NCBI GenBank assembly: GCA_945901405.1
Contig: CAMDLH010000054.1
Location: forward strand, 1 to 34,102
Direction: 5' to 3'
Source: Bordetella parapertussis
GTDB lineage: Bacteria; Pseudomonadota; Gammaproteobacteria; Burkholderiales; SG8-41
Length of the DNA stretch: 34,102 bases
In this document: one piece after another, positions 23,133-31,071 of the stretch
Numbering within the stretch: the first letter of the stretch is position 1
Layout of the letters: the number at the start of each line of letters is the position of its first letter
Translations under genes and position numbers: made by a program
Notes under the pieces: model-generated
What the model was told of the DNA's origin: nothing
Databases searched by the model: none
What the model saw: only the letters and a program-made list of their open reading frames with translations

Positions 23133-24128
23133 TCACTGCGGCTGTATGCCAACCTGCTTTGCAATACTCGCCTGCCGCGGCACATCTTTCCTGAGAAACT
23201 CGGCGAATTCCTCCGGCGTGCCGCCCACCGCGAAGTAATCGGCGTCAGCGAGATATTTGCGCGCTTCGGGCGTGGGCATCGCCTTCAATATCTCGCTATT
23301 CATGCGGCGCACGATTTCGCCGGGAACGCCAACGGGAAACCACATGCCGTGCCAGCAGGTAACGTTGTAACCGGCCAGCCCCGTCTCTTCGATTGTGGGC
23401 ACGTCGGCCAGCGTCGGCAATCGGCGCGGGCCCGCGATGCCTAACGCGCGCAGGCGCGCCGGCGGCAGATAGGACCGTGCAACCGAAGGTGTGACGAAGA
23501 TCAGTTCGACATGGCCGCCGACCACGTCGCTGAACGCGGGTGGATTGCCCTTGTATGGCACGTGCGTGAATTGTATGCCCGCCATTGTTGCGAACAGCGC
23601 ACCGGAGACATGCTGCGGGCTGCCCACGCCCGCCGAGGCGTAGTTGATCTGGCCCGGCCGCGCCTTGGCAAGCGCGATCAATTCCTTGACCGAGCGCGCG
23701 GGCACCGCGGGGTGCACGACCAGCAGATTGCCCGATGTCACGGTCATCTGCGTGATCGGCGCGAAGTCGGCCAGCGTGTCGTACGGCAGCTTTCTGTAGT
23801 ACGCCGCGTTCGAGGCGTGCGCACAGTTATGCACCAGCATGGTGTGGCCGTCGCGCGGCGCCTTGGCCACCACATCGGCCCCGATCGTTCCGCTGGCGCC
23901 GGGCCGATTCTCGATCACGAACGGCTGGCCCATGGTCTCGACGAAACGCTGGGTGAAAACGCGCGCGAGGAGTTCGACCGGACCGCCCGCTGGGAACGGC
24001 ACGATCACGCGCACGGGTTTGGCGGGATAGCCGGCGGGTTGGGCGTGGGCTGCCGTCGCGAGCGTGGCGGCGGCGATGAGCGTCACGCGCATTGCGCAAA
24101 CTTTCCGGCAAGTGCAGGCATTAGTCAT
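23133..24128 (-). CDS. Bug-family periplasmic solute receptor 7
   Basis: 331 residues from an ATG at 24128 with GGGGAGGCAC as ribosome binding site. An internal ATG at residue 13 (MRVTLIAAAT) gives a cleaner signal peptide (AHA-Q) and is a credible alternative. Motifs: PAKPVRVIVPFPAGG, IENRPGASGTIGAD, HPAVPARSVKEL, and HVPYKGNP. The sequence APRDGHTM carries His at the usual Tyr position and an extra Arg. It is the last of three Bug genes in a row on this strand, 57 bases after Bug 8, and it has Cys residues (NACTCRKVC) in the N-terminal extension that would be removed or unused. Confidence 0.94.
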   Translation of the reverse strand: MTNACTCRKVCAMRVTLIAAATLATAAHAQPAGYPAKPVRVIVPFPAGGPVELLARVFTQRFVETMGQPFVIENRPGASGTIGADVVAKAPRDGHTMLVHNCAHASNAAYYRKLPYDTLADFAPITQMTVTSGNLLVVHPAVPARSVKELIALAKARPGQINYASAGVGSPQHVSGALFATMAGIQFTHVPYKGNPPAFSDVVGGHVELIFVTPSVARSYLPPARLRALGIAGPRRLPTLADVPTIEETGLAGYNVTCWHGMWFPVGVPGEIVRRMNSEILKAMPTPEARKYLADADYFAVGGTPEEFAEFLRKDVPRQASIAKQVGIQPQ

Positions 24129-24185
24129 GTGCCTCCCCAGACAATTTAACGTGTTTTCAGTATACGTTTCGAACGACGCTACCCG

Positions 24186-25163
24186 CTACTCAAACTTGAT
24201 CGACGACTTCTGAATCACCCTCGCCCACGTCGCCGTTTCAGCACGCACGCGGCGCGCCATATCATCCGGCGTGATGCTCACCACATCCGCGCCGTAGTCG
24301 GCGAGTTGTTTGCGCACTTCCGGTTGGTTGAGCACTTGCGTCACGTCCTGATGTGTCTTGGTGATGATGGCCAAGGGTGTGCCCGCGGGCGCCGACAGGC
24401 CGTACCACACATCGATGTTAAAGCCCGGCACGCCCGCCTCGTGAATCGTCGGCACTTCGGGCAATTGCGCCGAGCGCTTGATCGTGCTGATGCCGAGCGC
24501 GCGCACCTTGCCTGATTTGACATAGGGCGCGCCCGCCGGAGCATTGAGGAATGTCACCTGAATTTGCCCGGCGATGAGGTCGATGGTCGCGGGCACGCCG
24601 CCTTTGTACGGCACGTGGGTCATCTGGATGCCGGTCATCGATTTGAAAAACTCAATCGCCAGATGCAGCGAGCCGCCCGCGCCCGATGAGCCGTAGTTGA
24701 TTTCGTTGGGCCGCGCCTTTGCCAGCGCCACCAGTTCCTTGACGTTTTTCACCGGGAATGAAACATTGCTGATCAGCAGTTGCGCGGTCGAGGCGGTGAT
24801 GGTGATGGGCAGCAGCGCTTTTTCCGGATCGTAGCCGAGGTTCTTGAACAGGCTGCGGTCGATGGTGTAATTGGTGTTGAGCGCCATCAATTGCGTATAG
24901 CCATCGGGCGCCGCGCCAGTCACGGCCTGCACGCCGACGCGCCCGCCCGCGCCCAGACGGTTATCGACGAACACCTGCTGCGTCCATGCGTGCGACAGGC
25001 GCGCCGCGATCACGCGCGAGACGACATCGATGCTGCCGCCGGGCGGATAGGGCACGATCCAGCGCACGGGCTTTGCCGGAAACGCTGGTGCGCTTTCGGC
25101 GGCAAAAGCCGATGGCGTTGCCATCAAAAGGATGCAGAGGCGCAAATACACAGAGAGCTTCAT
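24186..25163 (-). CDS. Bug-family periplasmic solute receptor 8
   Basis: 325 residues from the ATG at 25163, which overlaps the stop of Bug 9 (ATGA). An upstream frame extension (MGEGGQG...) lies within Bug 9 and is not used. The signal peptide MKLSVYLRLCILLM ends AFA-A near residue 22. Motifs: PAKPVRWIVPYPPGGSIDVVSR, VDNRLGAGGRVGV, PDGYTQLM, VKNVKELVALAKARPNEI and HVPYKGG. Trp in RWIVPYPP and the polar loop RLGAG are variants of the usual sequence. The overlap with another receptor, rather than an enzyme, is notable. Confidence 0.95.
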   Translation of the reverse strand: MKLSVYLRLCILLMATPSAFAAESAPAFPAKPVRWIVPYPPGGSIDVVSRVIAARLSHAWTQQVFVDNRLGAGGRVGVQAVTGAAPDGYTQLMALNTNYTIDRSLFKNLGYDPEKALLPITITASTAQLLISNVSFPVKNVKELVALAKARPNEINYGSSGAGGSLHLAIEFFKSMTGIQMTHVPYKGGVPATIDLIAGQIQVTFLNAPAGAPYVKSGKVRALGISTIKRSAQLPEVPTIHEAGVPGFNIDVWYGLSAPAGTPLAIITKTHQDVTQVLNQPEVRKQLADYGADVVSITPDDMARRVRAETATWARVIQKSSIKFE

Positions 25164-26128
25164 TCCGGCACGATTCCCGCGGCCTTGACCACCTTCGCCC
25201 ACTTCACCGTCTCGCTCTTGATGAATGCCGCGAACTGTTCGCCGTTGCCCGCCACCACGTTTGCGCCATCGGCGGTGAGGCGGTCGCGCACGTCGGGCAT
25301 TTTCAGGACGGCGCTGGCGTCGCGATAAACTTTATCGACGATCTCGCGCGGCGTGCCCGCGGGCGCGAGCAGGCCGTACCACTGCACGGCCTCGAAGCCG
25401 GGTAGACCTGACTCGTGCAGCGTCGGAATATCGTTTGCGCCAGTGGCGCGCGCGAGACTGGTGATGCCGATGGCGCGCAGCCGCGTGCTGCGCACATGCG
25501 GCACGCCGAGTATCATGTTGGTGGCGAACACCATCAGGTGCCCGCCCACGGTATCGACCATTGCAATGCCGGAATTCTTGTACGGCACGTGCGTCATCTT
25601 CGTGCCGGTCATGGCGCCGAAGAGTTCCACCACCAGATGGTTGTTGGTGCCGTGGCCGCCGGAGCCGTAGAGTATCTGCCCCGGACGCGTGCGCGCCACG
25701 GCCGCCAGTTCCGCGGCGTTTTTCGCCGGCAGCGACGGATGCACCATGAGAATGTTGGGTATCGACACCGCGTGCAGGATGGGCGCGAAGTCGCGCTGCG
25801 CGTCGTAAGGCACTCTCTTTTGCGTGGACGGATTGATCGCCAGCGTGGAGATGCCCGCAAGCAGCGTGTGGCCATCCGGCGGCGACTTCGCGACGAATTC
25901 GTACGCGATCATGTTCGAGGCGCCCGTGCGGTTCTCGACAACCACCTGCCGGCCCCAGCGCTCCGACAGATGATGCGCCAGCATGCGCGCCATGGTGTCG
26001 GCGCCGCCGCCGGTGGTGCTGGGCACGACAATGCGCACGACCTTGGCGGGGAAGGCGGGCTGTGCGTGCGCTTGCGTTGCGATGAGCGCGAACGTAACCG
26101 CGAAGAAGATCAGTCGAGAATGTGTCAT
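25160..26128 (-). CDS. Bug-family periplasmic solute receptor 9
   Basis: 322 residues with a signal peptide ending AHA-Q at about residue 22. Motifs: PAKVVRIVVPSTTGGGADTMAR, VENRTGASNM, PDGHTLLAGI, HPSLPAKNAAEL and HVPYKNSG, where Asn replaces the usual Gly. The first motif has STTGG for the common FPPGG, so the ligand loop is altered. It is the first of the three-receptor run; a class II aldolase gene lies upstream on the same strand after 240 bases of repeat-containing DNA. Translationally coupled to Bug 8 by a four-base overlap. Confidence 0.95.
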   Translation of the reverse strand: MTHSRLIFFAVTFALIATQAHAQPAFPAKVVRIVVPSTTGGGADTMARMLAHHLSERWGRQVVVENRTGASNMIAYEFVAKSPPDGHTLLAGISTLAINPSTQKRVPYDAQRDFAPILHAVSIPNILMVHPSLPAKNAAELAAVARTRPGQILYGSGGHGTNNHLVVELFGAMTGTKMTHVPYKNSGIAMVDTVGGHLMVFATNMILGVPHVRSTRLRAIGITSLARATGANDIPTLHESGLPGFEAVQWYGLLAPAGTPREIVDKVYRDASAVLKMPDVRDRLTADGANVVAGNGEQFAAFIKSETVKWAKVVKAAGIVPE

Positions 26129-26152
26129 AAGCAGAGTGACTTTACCAAACTA

Positions 26153-26264
26153 CCGTCATTCCAGCGAAGGCTGGAATTCAGTGCGTAAGTTTACGCGAAG
26201 CGTCTGAATTCAGGCCCTTCGGGCCGGATTACCACCTGGGTTCCAGCTTTTGCTGGAACGACGG
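26153..26264. repeat. REP-like composite palindrome, copy 4
   Basis: CCGTCATTCCAGCGAAGG opens at 26153, followed by CTGGAATTCAG; inside, CTGAATTCAGG is found at 26213-26223 and GGCCCTTCGGGCC forms a small hairpin. The far end has TTCCAGCTTTTGCTGGAACGACGG (26241-26264). The outer ends belong to family A in the TTCCAGC variant. This lies between Bug 9 and the aldolase gene. Confidence 0.8.
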
Positions 26265-26368
26265 CGTGGTTTGGTGCATTCCGCGTGACACTCCGGTTTT
26301 CCTCTCGCAAAAACAGGCGCGGCCGCCAGTAACACAGCGGCCGCGATCACATGAATCTTGCTCACTGC

Positions 26369-27157
26369 TTAGTGCATGTAGCTCGGATCGATCTGTTCCA
26401 TCCAGCGCCGCACCGCCGCCCACAGCATGGCGGGGCCGTCGGAGGTGTCGATGTTTTCTTTTTGCACGATCTGCGTGGTTTGCGTGGTGGTTTTCTTGAC
26501 CACTTCCATCGGCGGGTAAATCAGTTCCGCGCCGCCGGCCTGCGCCATCACTTGCGTCTCGCACGAGCTTTCGATGCGGCGCATCAGGTGGAACGCATGT
26601 CCCATGGTCGGGCCGCAGGTGAGCAGGCCGTGGTTGCGCAGAATCATCACGTTCTTGGTGCCGAGACACGCGGCGATCTGGTCGCTTTCCTCGGCGTCGT
26701 TGGTCACGCCCTGCACGTCGTAATACGCGATCTTATCGTGCAGATTCATCGAGCCTAGGTTGATCGGCAGCAGGCCCTGCTTCTGGCACGCCACGGCGAC
26801 ACCGGCTTTCGAGTGCGTGTGGATCACGGCATGCGCATCGTCGCGCGCCATGTGGATCGAACGGTGCACCACGAAGCCCGCCATCAGCACCGGCCATTGC
26901 GACGGGGTCAGTTTGTTGCCGTCGATATCGACTTTCAGCAGGTTCGACGCGGTGATCTCGTGATACATCAGACCAAACGGGTTGATGAGGAAGTGCGATT
27001 TCGTGCCCGGCACGCGCACCGAAATGTGATTGTAAATAATGCTGTGGTGCCAGCCCATCTTCGCAACGGCGCGGTAAGCGCAGGCGAGGTCTACGCGGGC
27101 CGCCCATTCCTCGGGCGAACATTCGACTTTTGGTACGGCGGTGAGTGGTGCGTTCAT
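26369..27157 (-). CDS. Class II aldolase/adducin family protein
   Basis: A 262-residue protein of the class II aldolase family (fuculose aldolase/araD fold). Conserved pieces in order: NHISVRVPG (43-51), LMYHEITASNLLKVD (63-77, Glu67 at a candidate catalytic site), HTHSKAG with likely zinc ligands His113 and His115, and RNHGLLTCG with His176 as the third ligand. Such enzymes cleave or decarboxylate sugar phosphates or hydroxyacids with a divalent metal. The true start is the ATG at 27157 behind GGGAGACCCGC; the longer frame has no homology. It precedes the three-receptor run and diverges from the GNAT gene. The substrate is not predictable. Confidence 0.93.
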   Translation of the reverse strand: MNAPLTAVPKVECSPEEWAARVDLACAYRAVAKMGWHHSIIYNHISVRVPGTKSHFLINPFGLMYHEITASNLLKVDIDGNKLTPSQWPVLMAGFVVHRSIHMARDDAHAVIHTHSKAGVAVACQKQGLLPINLGSMNLHDKIAYYDVQGVTNDAEESDQIAACLGTKNVMILRNHGLLTCGPTMGHAFHLMRRIESSCETQVMAQAGGAELIYPPMEVVKKTTTQTTQIVQKENIDTSDGPAMLWAAVRRWMEQIDPSYMH

Positions 27158-27356
27158 GCGGGTCTCCCAGAGCGTTGGAGGAACAGGATGGTTGCCGGGC
27201 GCGGATTCCGGCTCGGTCAGGATGAATTCTACTCTGAAGACAGTGGTGGATGTCTCAATATCGGCGCGCGTAGGCCAGATACTGGAATTGATTGAAACAG
27301 CGCTCCGTCTGCGCAAAACACTGGCACGCGAGGCCATGCTCGGTTATCGTTTGAGT
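27158..27356. promoter_or_regulatory. Divergent intergenic region, aldolase / GNAT
   Basis: This 199-base gap lies between divergent genes and should hold their promoters. Both flanking frames extend into it without homology. I found no convincing promoter boxes or operator. Confidence 0.3.
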
Positions 27357-27863
27357 ATGAAATTTCGTATCGTGCCCATCGCAGACCACTATATCGAGAG
27401 CTTTAGACAAGCCGTCGATGCGGTCGCGCGCGAACGGCGCTACCTGGCGATGGTTGAAGCATCGCCGCTTGAAGACGTGCGGCGTTTCGTGCAAACAAAT
27501 ATGCGCGAAGGCCGCCCGCATTTTGTCGCGCTCGATGGCGAGCGCCTGATCGGCTGGTGCGATATCAGTTCGCTCAATCGCCACGTATATGCGCACTCCG
27601 GCGTGCTTGGCATGGGTGTGCTCGACGGCTACCGTGAGCAAGGCGTGGGCGAAGCGCTGATGCGCGCGACGCTGGATGCCGCCAAGATAGCGGGTCTCAC
27701 GCGCGTGGAACTCACGGTGCGCGATCACAACCTGCGCGCACAAAAGCTCTACGAGAAAATGGGTTTCGTGGTGGAAGGTGTGAAGCGCAAAGGCGTGCGG
27801 CTTGACGGCAACTATGAGGATTTGATCTGCATGGCGATATTGTTCGAGGAGGCCGTGAAGTGA
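27357..27863 (+). CDS. GNAT-family N-acetyltransferase
   Basis: A 168-residue protein with the GNAT fold. The acetyl-CoA binding motif A reads MGVLDGYREQGVGEALM (R-x-x-G-x-G at about residues 88-93), after a strand LIGWCDISSL. The C-terminal motif is NLRAQKLYEKMGF followed by VVEGVKRKGVR. It may acetylate a small-molecule amine, amino acid or antibiotic-like compound in the cytoplasm. The start at 27357 fits the family; the preceding frame lacks homology and the ribosome binding site is weak. It overlaps Bug 10 by four bases (GTGA), with an excellent ribosome binding site GAGGAGG for the receptor inside its own end. Shared substrate with the receptor is possible. Confidence 0.92.
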   Translation: MKFRIVPIADHYIESFRQAVDAVARERRYLAMVEASPLEDVRRFVQTNMREGRPHFVALDGERLIGWCDISSLNRHVYAHSGVLGMGVLDGYREQGVGEALMRATLDAAKIAGLTRVELTVRDHNLRAQKLYEKMGFVVEGVKRKGVRLDGNYEDLICMAILFEEAVK

Positions 27864-28834
27864 CTTCGATTGGCAAGATCATGCTTGCGGGTGCTGCAAT
27901 CGTGGCGAACCTCACGCATACAGCACACGCGCAGACGTACCCCGCGCGCCCTATTACCATCATTGTTCCATCGGCCGCGGGCGGCCCCACCGATATCGTC
28001 GGGCGCATGGTGGGGCAGATACTCACCGAGCAGTTGAGCGCATCGGCGGTGATCGACAATCGCGCGGGTGCTGGCAACACTGCGGGCGCTGATTATGCGG
28101 CGAAGGCCAGGCCCGATGGCTACACGCTGACCATCGGCAGCCCCAGTTCTCACTCCATCGCGCCGTCGATGTATCCGAATCTTGGTTATGACCCGGTGCG
28201 TGATTTCACCGGCGTCAATCTCACGGTCACGGCACCCATGATACTGGTGGTGCACCCGTCGCTGCCGGTGAATTCGGTGAAGGAACTGGTGGCGCTCGCC
28301 AAGGCCAAGCCGGGGCAGCTCAATTTCGGCACCGGCGGCAGCGGCACCACCGGGCATCTCACCGCGGAATTTTTCAAGAGTTCCACCGGCATCAACACCG
28401 TGCATATTCCGTTTCGCGGTGTAGCACCCGCCACCATTCAATTGCTCGGCGGACACACGCAATACATGTTTCATACTTCCAATTTAGGCATCGGCTACGT
28501 GCAGTCGAAGAAGTTGAAGGGGTTTGCCATCACCAGCAAAGCGCGTTCGCCACAGGTACCCGACGTGCCAACGATGGTGGAAGCGGGCGTGCCGGGCTTC
28601 GTGGTTTACACCTGGTTTGGCGTACTGGGGCCGCGCGGCATGGATAAGTCGATTGTTGATCGATTGCACGCGGCGGTTTCGGCGGGCGCAAAAGCGCCGG
28701 ACATGCGCAAGAGGTTTGACGCGCAGGGCCTTGACGTGATCTCAGGCAGCGGCGAAGAATTGATGACGCTGATACGCGATGAAACCGCACGCTGGGCGAA
28801 GGTCGTGAAGGCGTCTGGCGCGAAAGTCGAATAA
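27860..28834 (+). CDS. Bug-family periplasmic solute receptor 10
   Basis: 324 residues from a GTG at 27860 that overlaps the GNAT stop codon; GAGGAGG lies at ideal distance. Signal peptide ends AHA-Q near residue 24. Motifs: PARPITIIVPSAAGGPTDIVGR, IDNRAGAGNTAGAD, RPDGYTLTIG, HPSLPVNSVKELVALAKAKPG, and VHIPFRG in place of HVPYKG. The AAGG and IPFRG changes suggest a distinct ligand. The enolase-superfamily gene follows 23 bases downstream. The unit GNAT-Bug 10-enolase is the most compact receptor-enzyme module here. Confidence 0.95.
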   Translation: MTSIGKIMLAGAAIVANLTHTAHAQTYPARPITIIVPSAAGGPTDIVGRMVGQILTEQLSASAVIDNRAGAGNTAGADYAAKARPDGYTLTIGSPSSHSIAPSMYPNLGYDPVRDFTGVNLTVTAPMILVVHPSLPVNSVKELVALAKAKPGQLNFGTGGSGTTGHLTAEFFKSSTGINTVHIPFRGVAPATIQLLGGHTQYMFHTSNLGIGYVQSKKLKGFAITSKARSPQVPDVPTMVEAGVPGFVVYTWFGVLGPRGMDKSIVDRLHAAVSAGAKAPDMRKRFDAQGLDVISGSGEELMTLIRDETARWAKVVKASGAKVE

Positions 28835-28837
28835 TTT

Positions 28838-28855
28838 TTTAAAAACAAATACTTA
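28838..28855 (+). repeat. AT-rich 18-base dispersed motif, copy 3
   Basis: TTTAAAAACAAATACTTA is the exact reverse complement of copy 1 (539-556). It lies two bases before the enolase-superfamily ATG (28858), where a ribosome binding site would be expected but none is visible. It therefore overlaps the presumed translation initiation region. Confidence 0.5.
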
Positions 28856-28857
28856 CC

Positions 28858-29994
28858 ATGAAAATGAAAATCACCGAAGTCAAAGCCTTTGCGCTCTCAT
28901 TCAAACTTGAGAACGCGCCGCGCCGCGGCGTGGGCCAGCCGATCAAGAAAGACACGGTGATCGTGCGCGTGACCACCGAAGACGGCATCGTCGGCTACGG
29001 CGAAGCGCATCACGCACTGGCGCCCACGCTGGTTGCCGATCTGGTGAATCAGAATCTCGCGCCCATTGTCGTCGGCAGCGACGCAATGGAAGTCGAGGAA
29101 ATCTGGAATCGCATTTATCTAAAGCAGGGCCAGACGCACGGGCCGGGCAACGCGCTCTACAAAGCGCTGTCGGGTGTCGATGTCGCGCTGTGGGATGTGC
29201 GCGGCAAGGCGCTGAAGATGCCCGTCTACAAACTGCTCGGCGGCGCACGCAAGAAAACGCGCGCCTATGCCGGCGGGGTGTGCATGGGTTTCAAGCCGCC
29301 GCCAGCATTGCTCGAAGAAGCGCAGAGCTTCGTCGATAAGGGTTACACCGCGCTCAAGCTGCGCATGGGCGACAGCGTGAAGAACGATCTCGCGCGCGTG
29401 CGCGCGGTGCGCAAGGGCCTGGGCGAGAATATCGATATCGCGGTGGACATTAACACGCGCTACACCTATCTCGATCTCGAACGCGCGCTGCCAGGGTTTG
29501 AAGAGTGCCGCGTATTCTGGATCGAAGAACCGTTCGCGCCGGACGCCATTGCCGACTACGCGCACTTCAACGCGCGCACGCATGTGCCGCTGGCGGGCGG
29601 CGAGAATCACTTTCTGCGTTATCAGGCGCTTCAATTGCTGGAGACCAGGGCCGTGGATATCATTCAGCCCGATCCGTGCAAGGCGGGCGGCATCACCGAG
29701 TGCAAAAAAATCGCCGATCTCGCGGCGGCGTTCCGGCGCGCGTTCGCGCCGCACGTGGGCATGAGCGCGATAGACTCGGCTGCATGCGTGCATCTCTTGT
29801 GCGCGACATCGAATGCGTTGATTTACGAGAGCGATGGCGCTGCGTTTAATCCGTTTCGCGATGATTTGTGCAGCGGGCATCCCAAGGTTATTGATGGTTA
29901 CATCGAGCCATCGGATGCGCCGGGCTTGGGATTTGAAGTGGATGAATCGTTGTTCGCCAAATTGCCGGGGATACCGGGGCCGTGTTACGTGTGA
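28858..29994 (+). CDS. Enolase-superfamily enzyme, mandelate racemase subgroup-like
   Basis: A 378-residue two-domain enzyme. The N-terminal lid has TTEDGIVGYGEAHH (39-52). In the barrel, Lys167 and Arg169 (ALKLRMG) hold the KxK position with Arg for the second Lys. Metal ligands are Asp197 (VDINTRY), Glu223 (WIEEP) and Glu249 (AGGENHF). The His-Asp dyad of the racemase type is His299 (APHVGM) and Asp272 (QPDPCKAGG). It abstracts a proton alpha to a carboxylate, giving racemisation or dehydration of an acid sugar or aromatic acid in the cytoplasm. Nearest relatives are dehydratases of unknown specificity. It lies between Bug 10 and Bug 11. An ATG follows the AT-rich motif with no ribosome binding site. 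Confidence 0.94.
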   Translation: MKMKITEVKAFALSFKLENAPRRGVGQPIKKDTVIVRVTTEDGIVGYGEAHHALAPTLVADLVNQNLAPIVVGSDAMEVEEIWNRIYLKQGQTHGPGNALYKALSGVDVALWDVRGKALKMPVYKLLGGARKKTRAYAGGVCMGFKPPPALLEEAQSFVDKGYTALKLRMGDSVKNDLARVRAVRKGLGENIDIAVDINTRYTYLDLERALPGFEECRVFWIEEPFAPDAIADYAHFNARTHVPLAGGENHFLRYQALQLLETRAVDIIQPDPCKAGGITECKKIADLAAAFRRAFAPHVGMSAIDSAACVHLLCATSNALIYESDGAAFNPFRDDLCSGHPKVIDGYIEPSDAPGLGFEVDESLFAKLPGIPGPCYV

Positions 29995-30015
29995 GGAAAA
30001 TCGTGCAACCCATTA

Positions 30016-30098
30016 CTGTCGTTCCAGCGCAGGCGGGAACTCAAAACACATTCGCCATAAGAGCCATTGCATGGGTTCCCGCCTGCGCGGGAACGACA
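30016..30098. repeat. Paired REP-type repeat, copy 5, at the start of Bug 11
   Basis: CTGTCGTTCCAGCGCAGGC begins the left arm (30016-30042) and GCCTGCGCGGGAACGACA ends the right arm (30073-30098). The two arms are complementary except for a few positions and enclose 30 bases. It lies immediately before the ATG of Bug 11 at 30099. The right arm provides GCGGGAACGACA as a possible ribosome binding site, so the repeat appears to form the 5' end of that gene. Confidence 0.85.
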
Positions 30099-31055
30099 AT
30101 GTTTTGGTGTGTTGCACTTTGCTTGCTCGCAACGATAGCCCACGCCACCGACTGGAAACCCGAACGCCCGGTGGAAATCGTCGTCAACACGCCACCCGGA
30201 AACGGCCCCGACCGCACCGCGCGCCTGATGCAGGCTATCCTGCAAGACAAAAAACAAATCGAGGTACCAGTGGCCGTGGCGAACAAACTCGGCGGCGGCG
30301 GCGTGGTGGCTTACACGTATTTGAATTCGCGCCCGCCCGATGGGCACACGCTGATGATCGCGTCGAAAGCGCTGCTCACCAATCACATCGCCGGGCGCGG
30401 GCCGAGCTACACCGAGTTCACGCCCGTGGCGCATCTCTTCGGTGAATACATGGTGATCACGGTGAAGCCCGATTCGCCGATCAAGAGCGGCCGCGATCTC
30501 GTTGGGCGCGTGAAGAAAAACCCCAACGGTTACAGCTTCGGCATCGCCACCAGTCTGGGCAATCCGATTCATCAATCGATCGCGGTGGCACTCAAAGCCG
30601 AAGGGCTGGACATCAAGTCGCTGAAGAACGTGGTGTTCAACGCCGGCTCAGCATCGCTCGCGGCAATGATGGGTGGACACGTCGATGTGGTGCCGGTGAC
30701 CGCCGCGCTGGCGGTGCAACTGATGGCGGGCGGGCAGGTGCGCCCACTCGCCGTATCGTCGGCCAAGCGGCTGGGCGGCGCGCTCGCCGATGTGCCGACG
30801 TGGCGCGAGCAGGGTTACGACGCGGTGGTGTCGCAATGGCGCGGCGTGGTCGCGCCCAAGGGCACGGGCGAAACCCAGATTGCATACTGGGAGCGCGCCA
30901 TCAAACGCATGACCGATAGCGACGAGTGGCGGCAGGACCTCGAAAAAAACTTCTGGAGCGCGGAATTGATGAGCAGCGCCGCGATGCGCAAATTCATGGA
31001 TCGCGACAACGCGGCGCTTAAGGTGTTCTTGGGCGAGCTGGGTTTGGCTAGATAA
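30099..31055 (+). CDS. Bug-family periplasmic solute receptor 11, divergent
   Basis: 318 residues from the ATG at 30099, giving a signal peptide MFWCVALCLLATIAHA and mature start TDWKPERPVEIVVNTPPG. A longer frame from 29982, overlapping the enolase stop, is open, but its first 39 residues are the translation of the REP pair (VVPAQAG, WVPACAG) and not a signal peptide. The body is the most divergent here: NGPDRTARL, VANKLGGGG, PPDGHTLMIAS, then VFNAGSASLAAMMGGHVDVV in place of HVPYKG. The start WKPERPVEIV resembles true TctC proteins. The divergence could reflect a different ligand. Bug 12 follows after 16 bases. Confidence 0.9.
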   Translation: MFWCVALCLLATIAHATDWKPERPVEIVVNTPPGNGPDRTARLMQAILQDKKQIEVPVAVANKLGGGGVVAYTYLNSRPPDGHTLMIASKALLTNHIAGRGPSYTEFTPVAHLFGEYMVITVKPDSPIKSGRDLVGRVKKNPNGYSFGIATSLGNPIHQSIAVALKAEGLDIKSLKNVVFNAGSASLAAMMGGHVDVVPVTAALAVQLMAGGQVRPLAVSSAKRLGGALADVPTWREQGYDAVVSQWRGVVAPKGTGETQIAYWERAIKRMTDSDEWRQDLEKNFWSAELMSSAAMRKFMDRDNAALKVFLGELGLAR

Positions 31056-31071
31056 AAATATCAATAAAAAC

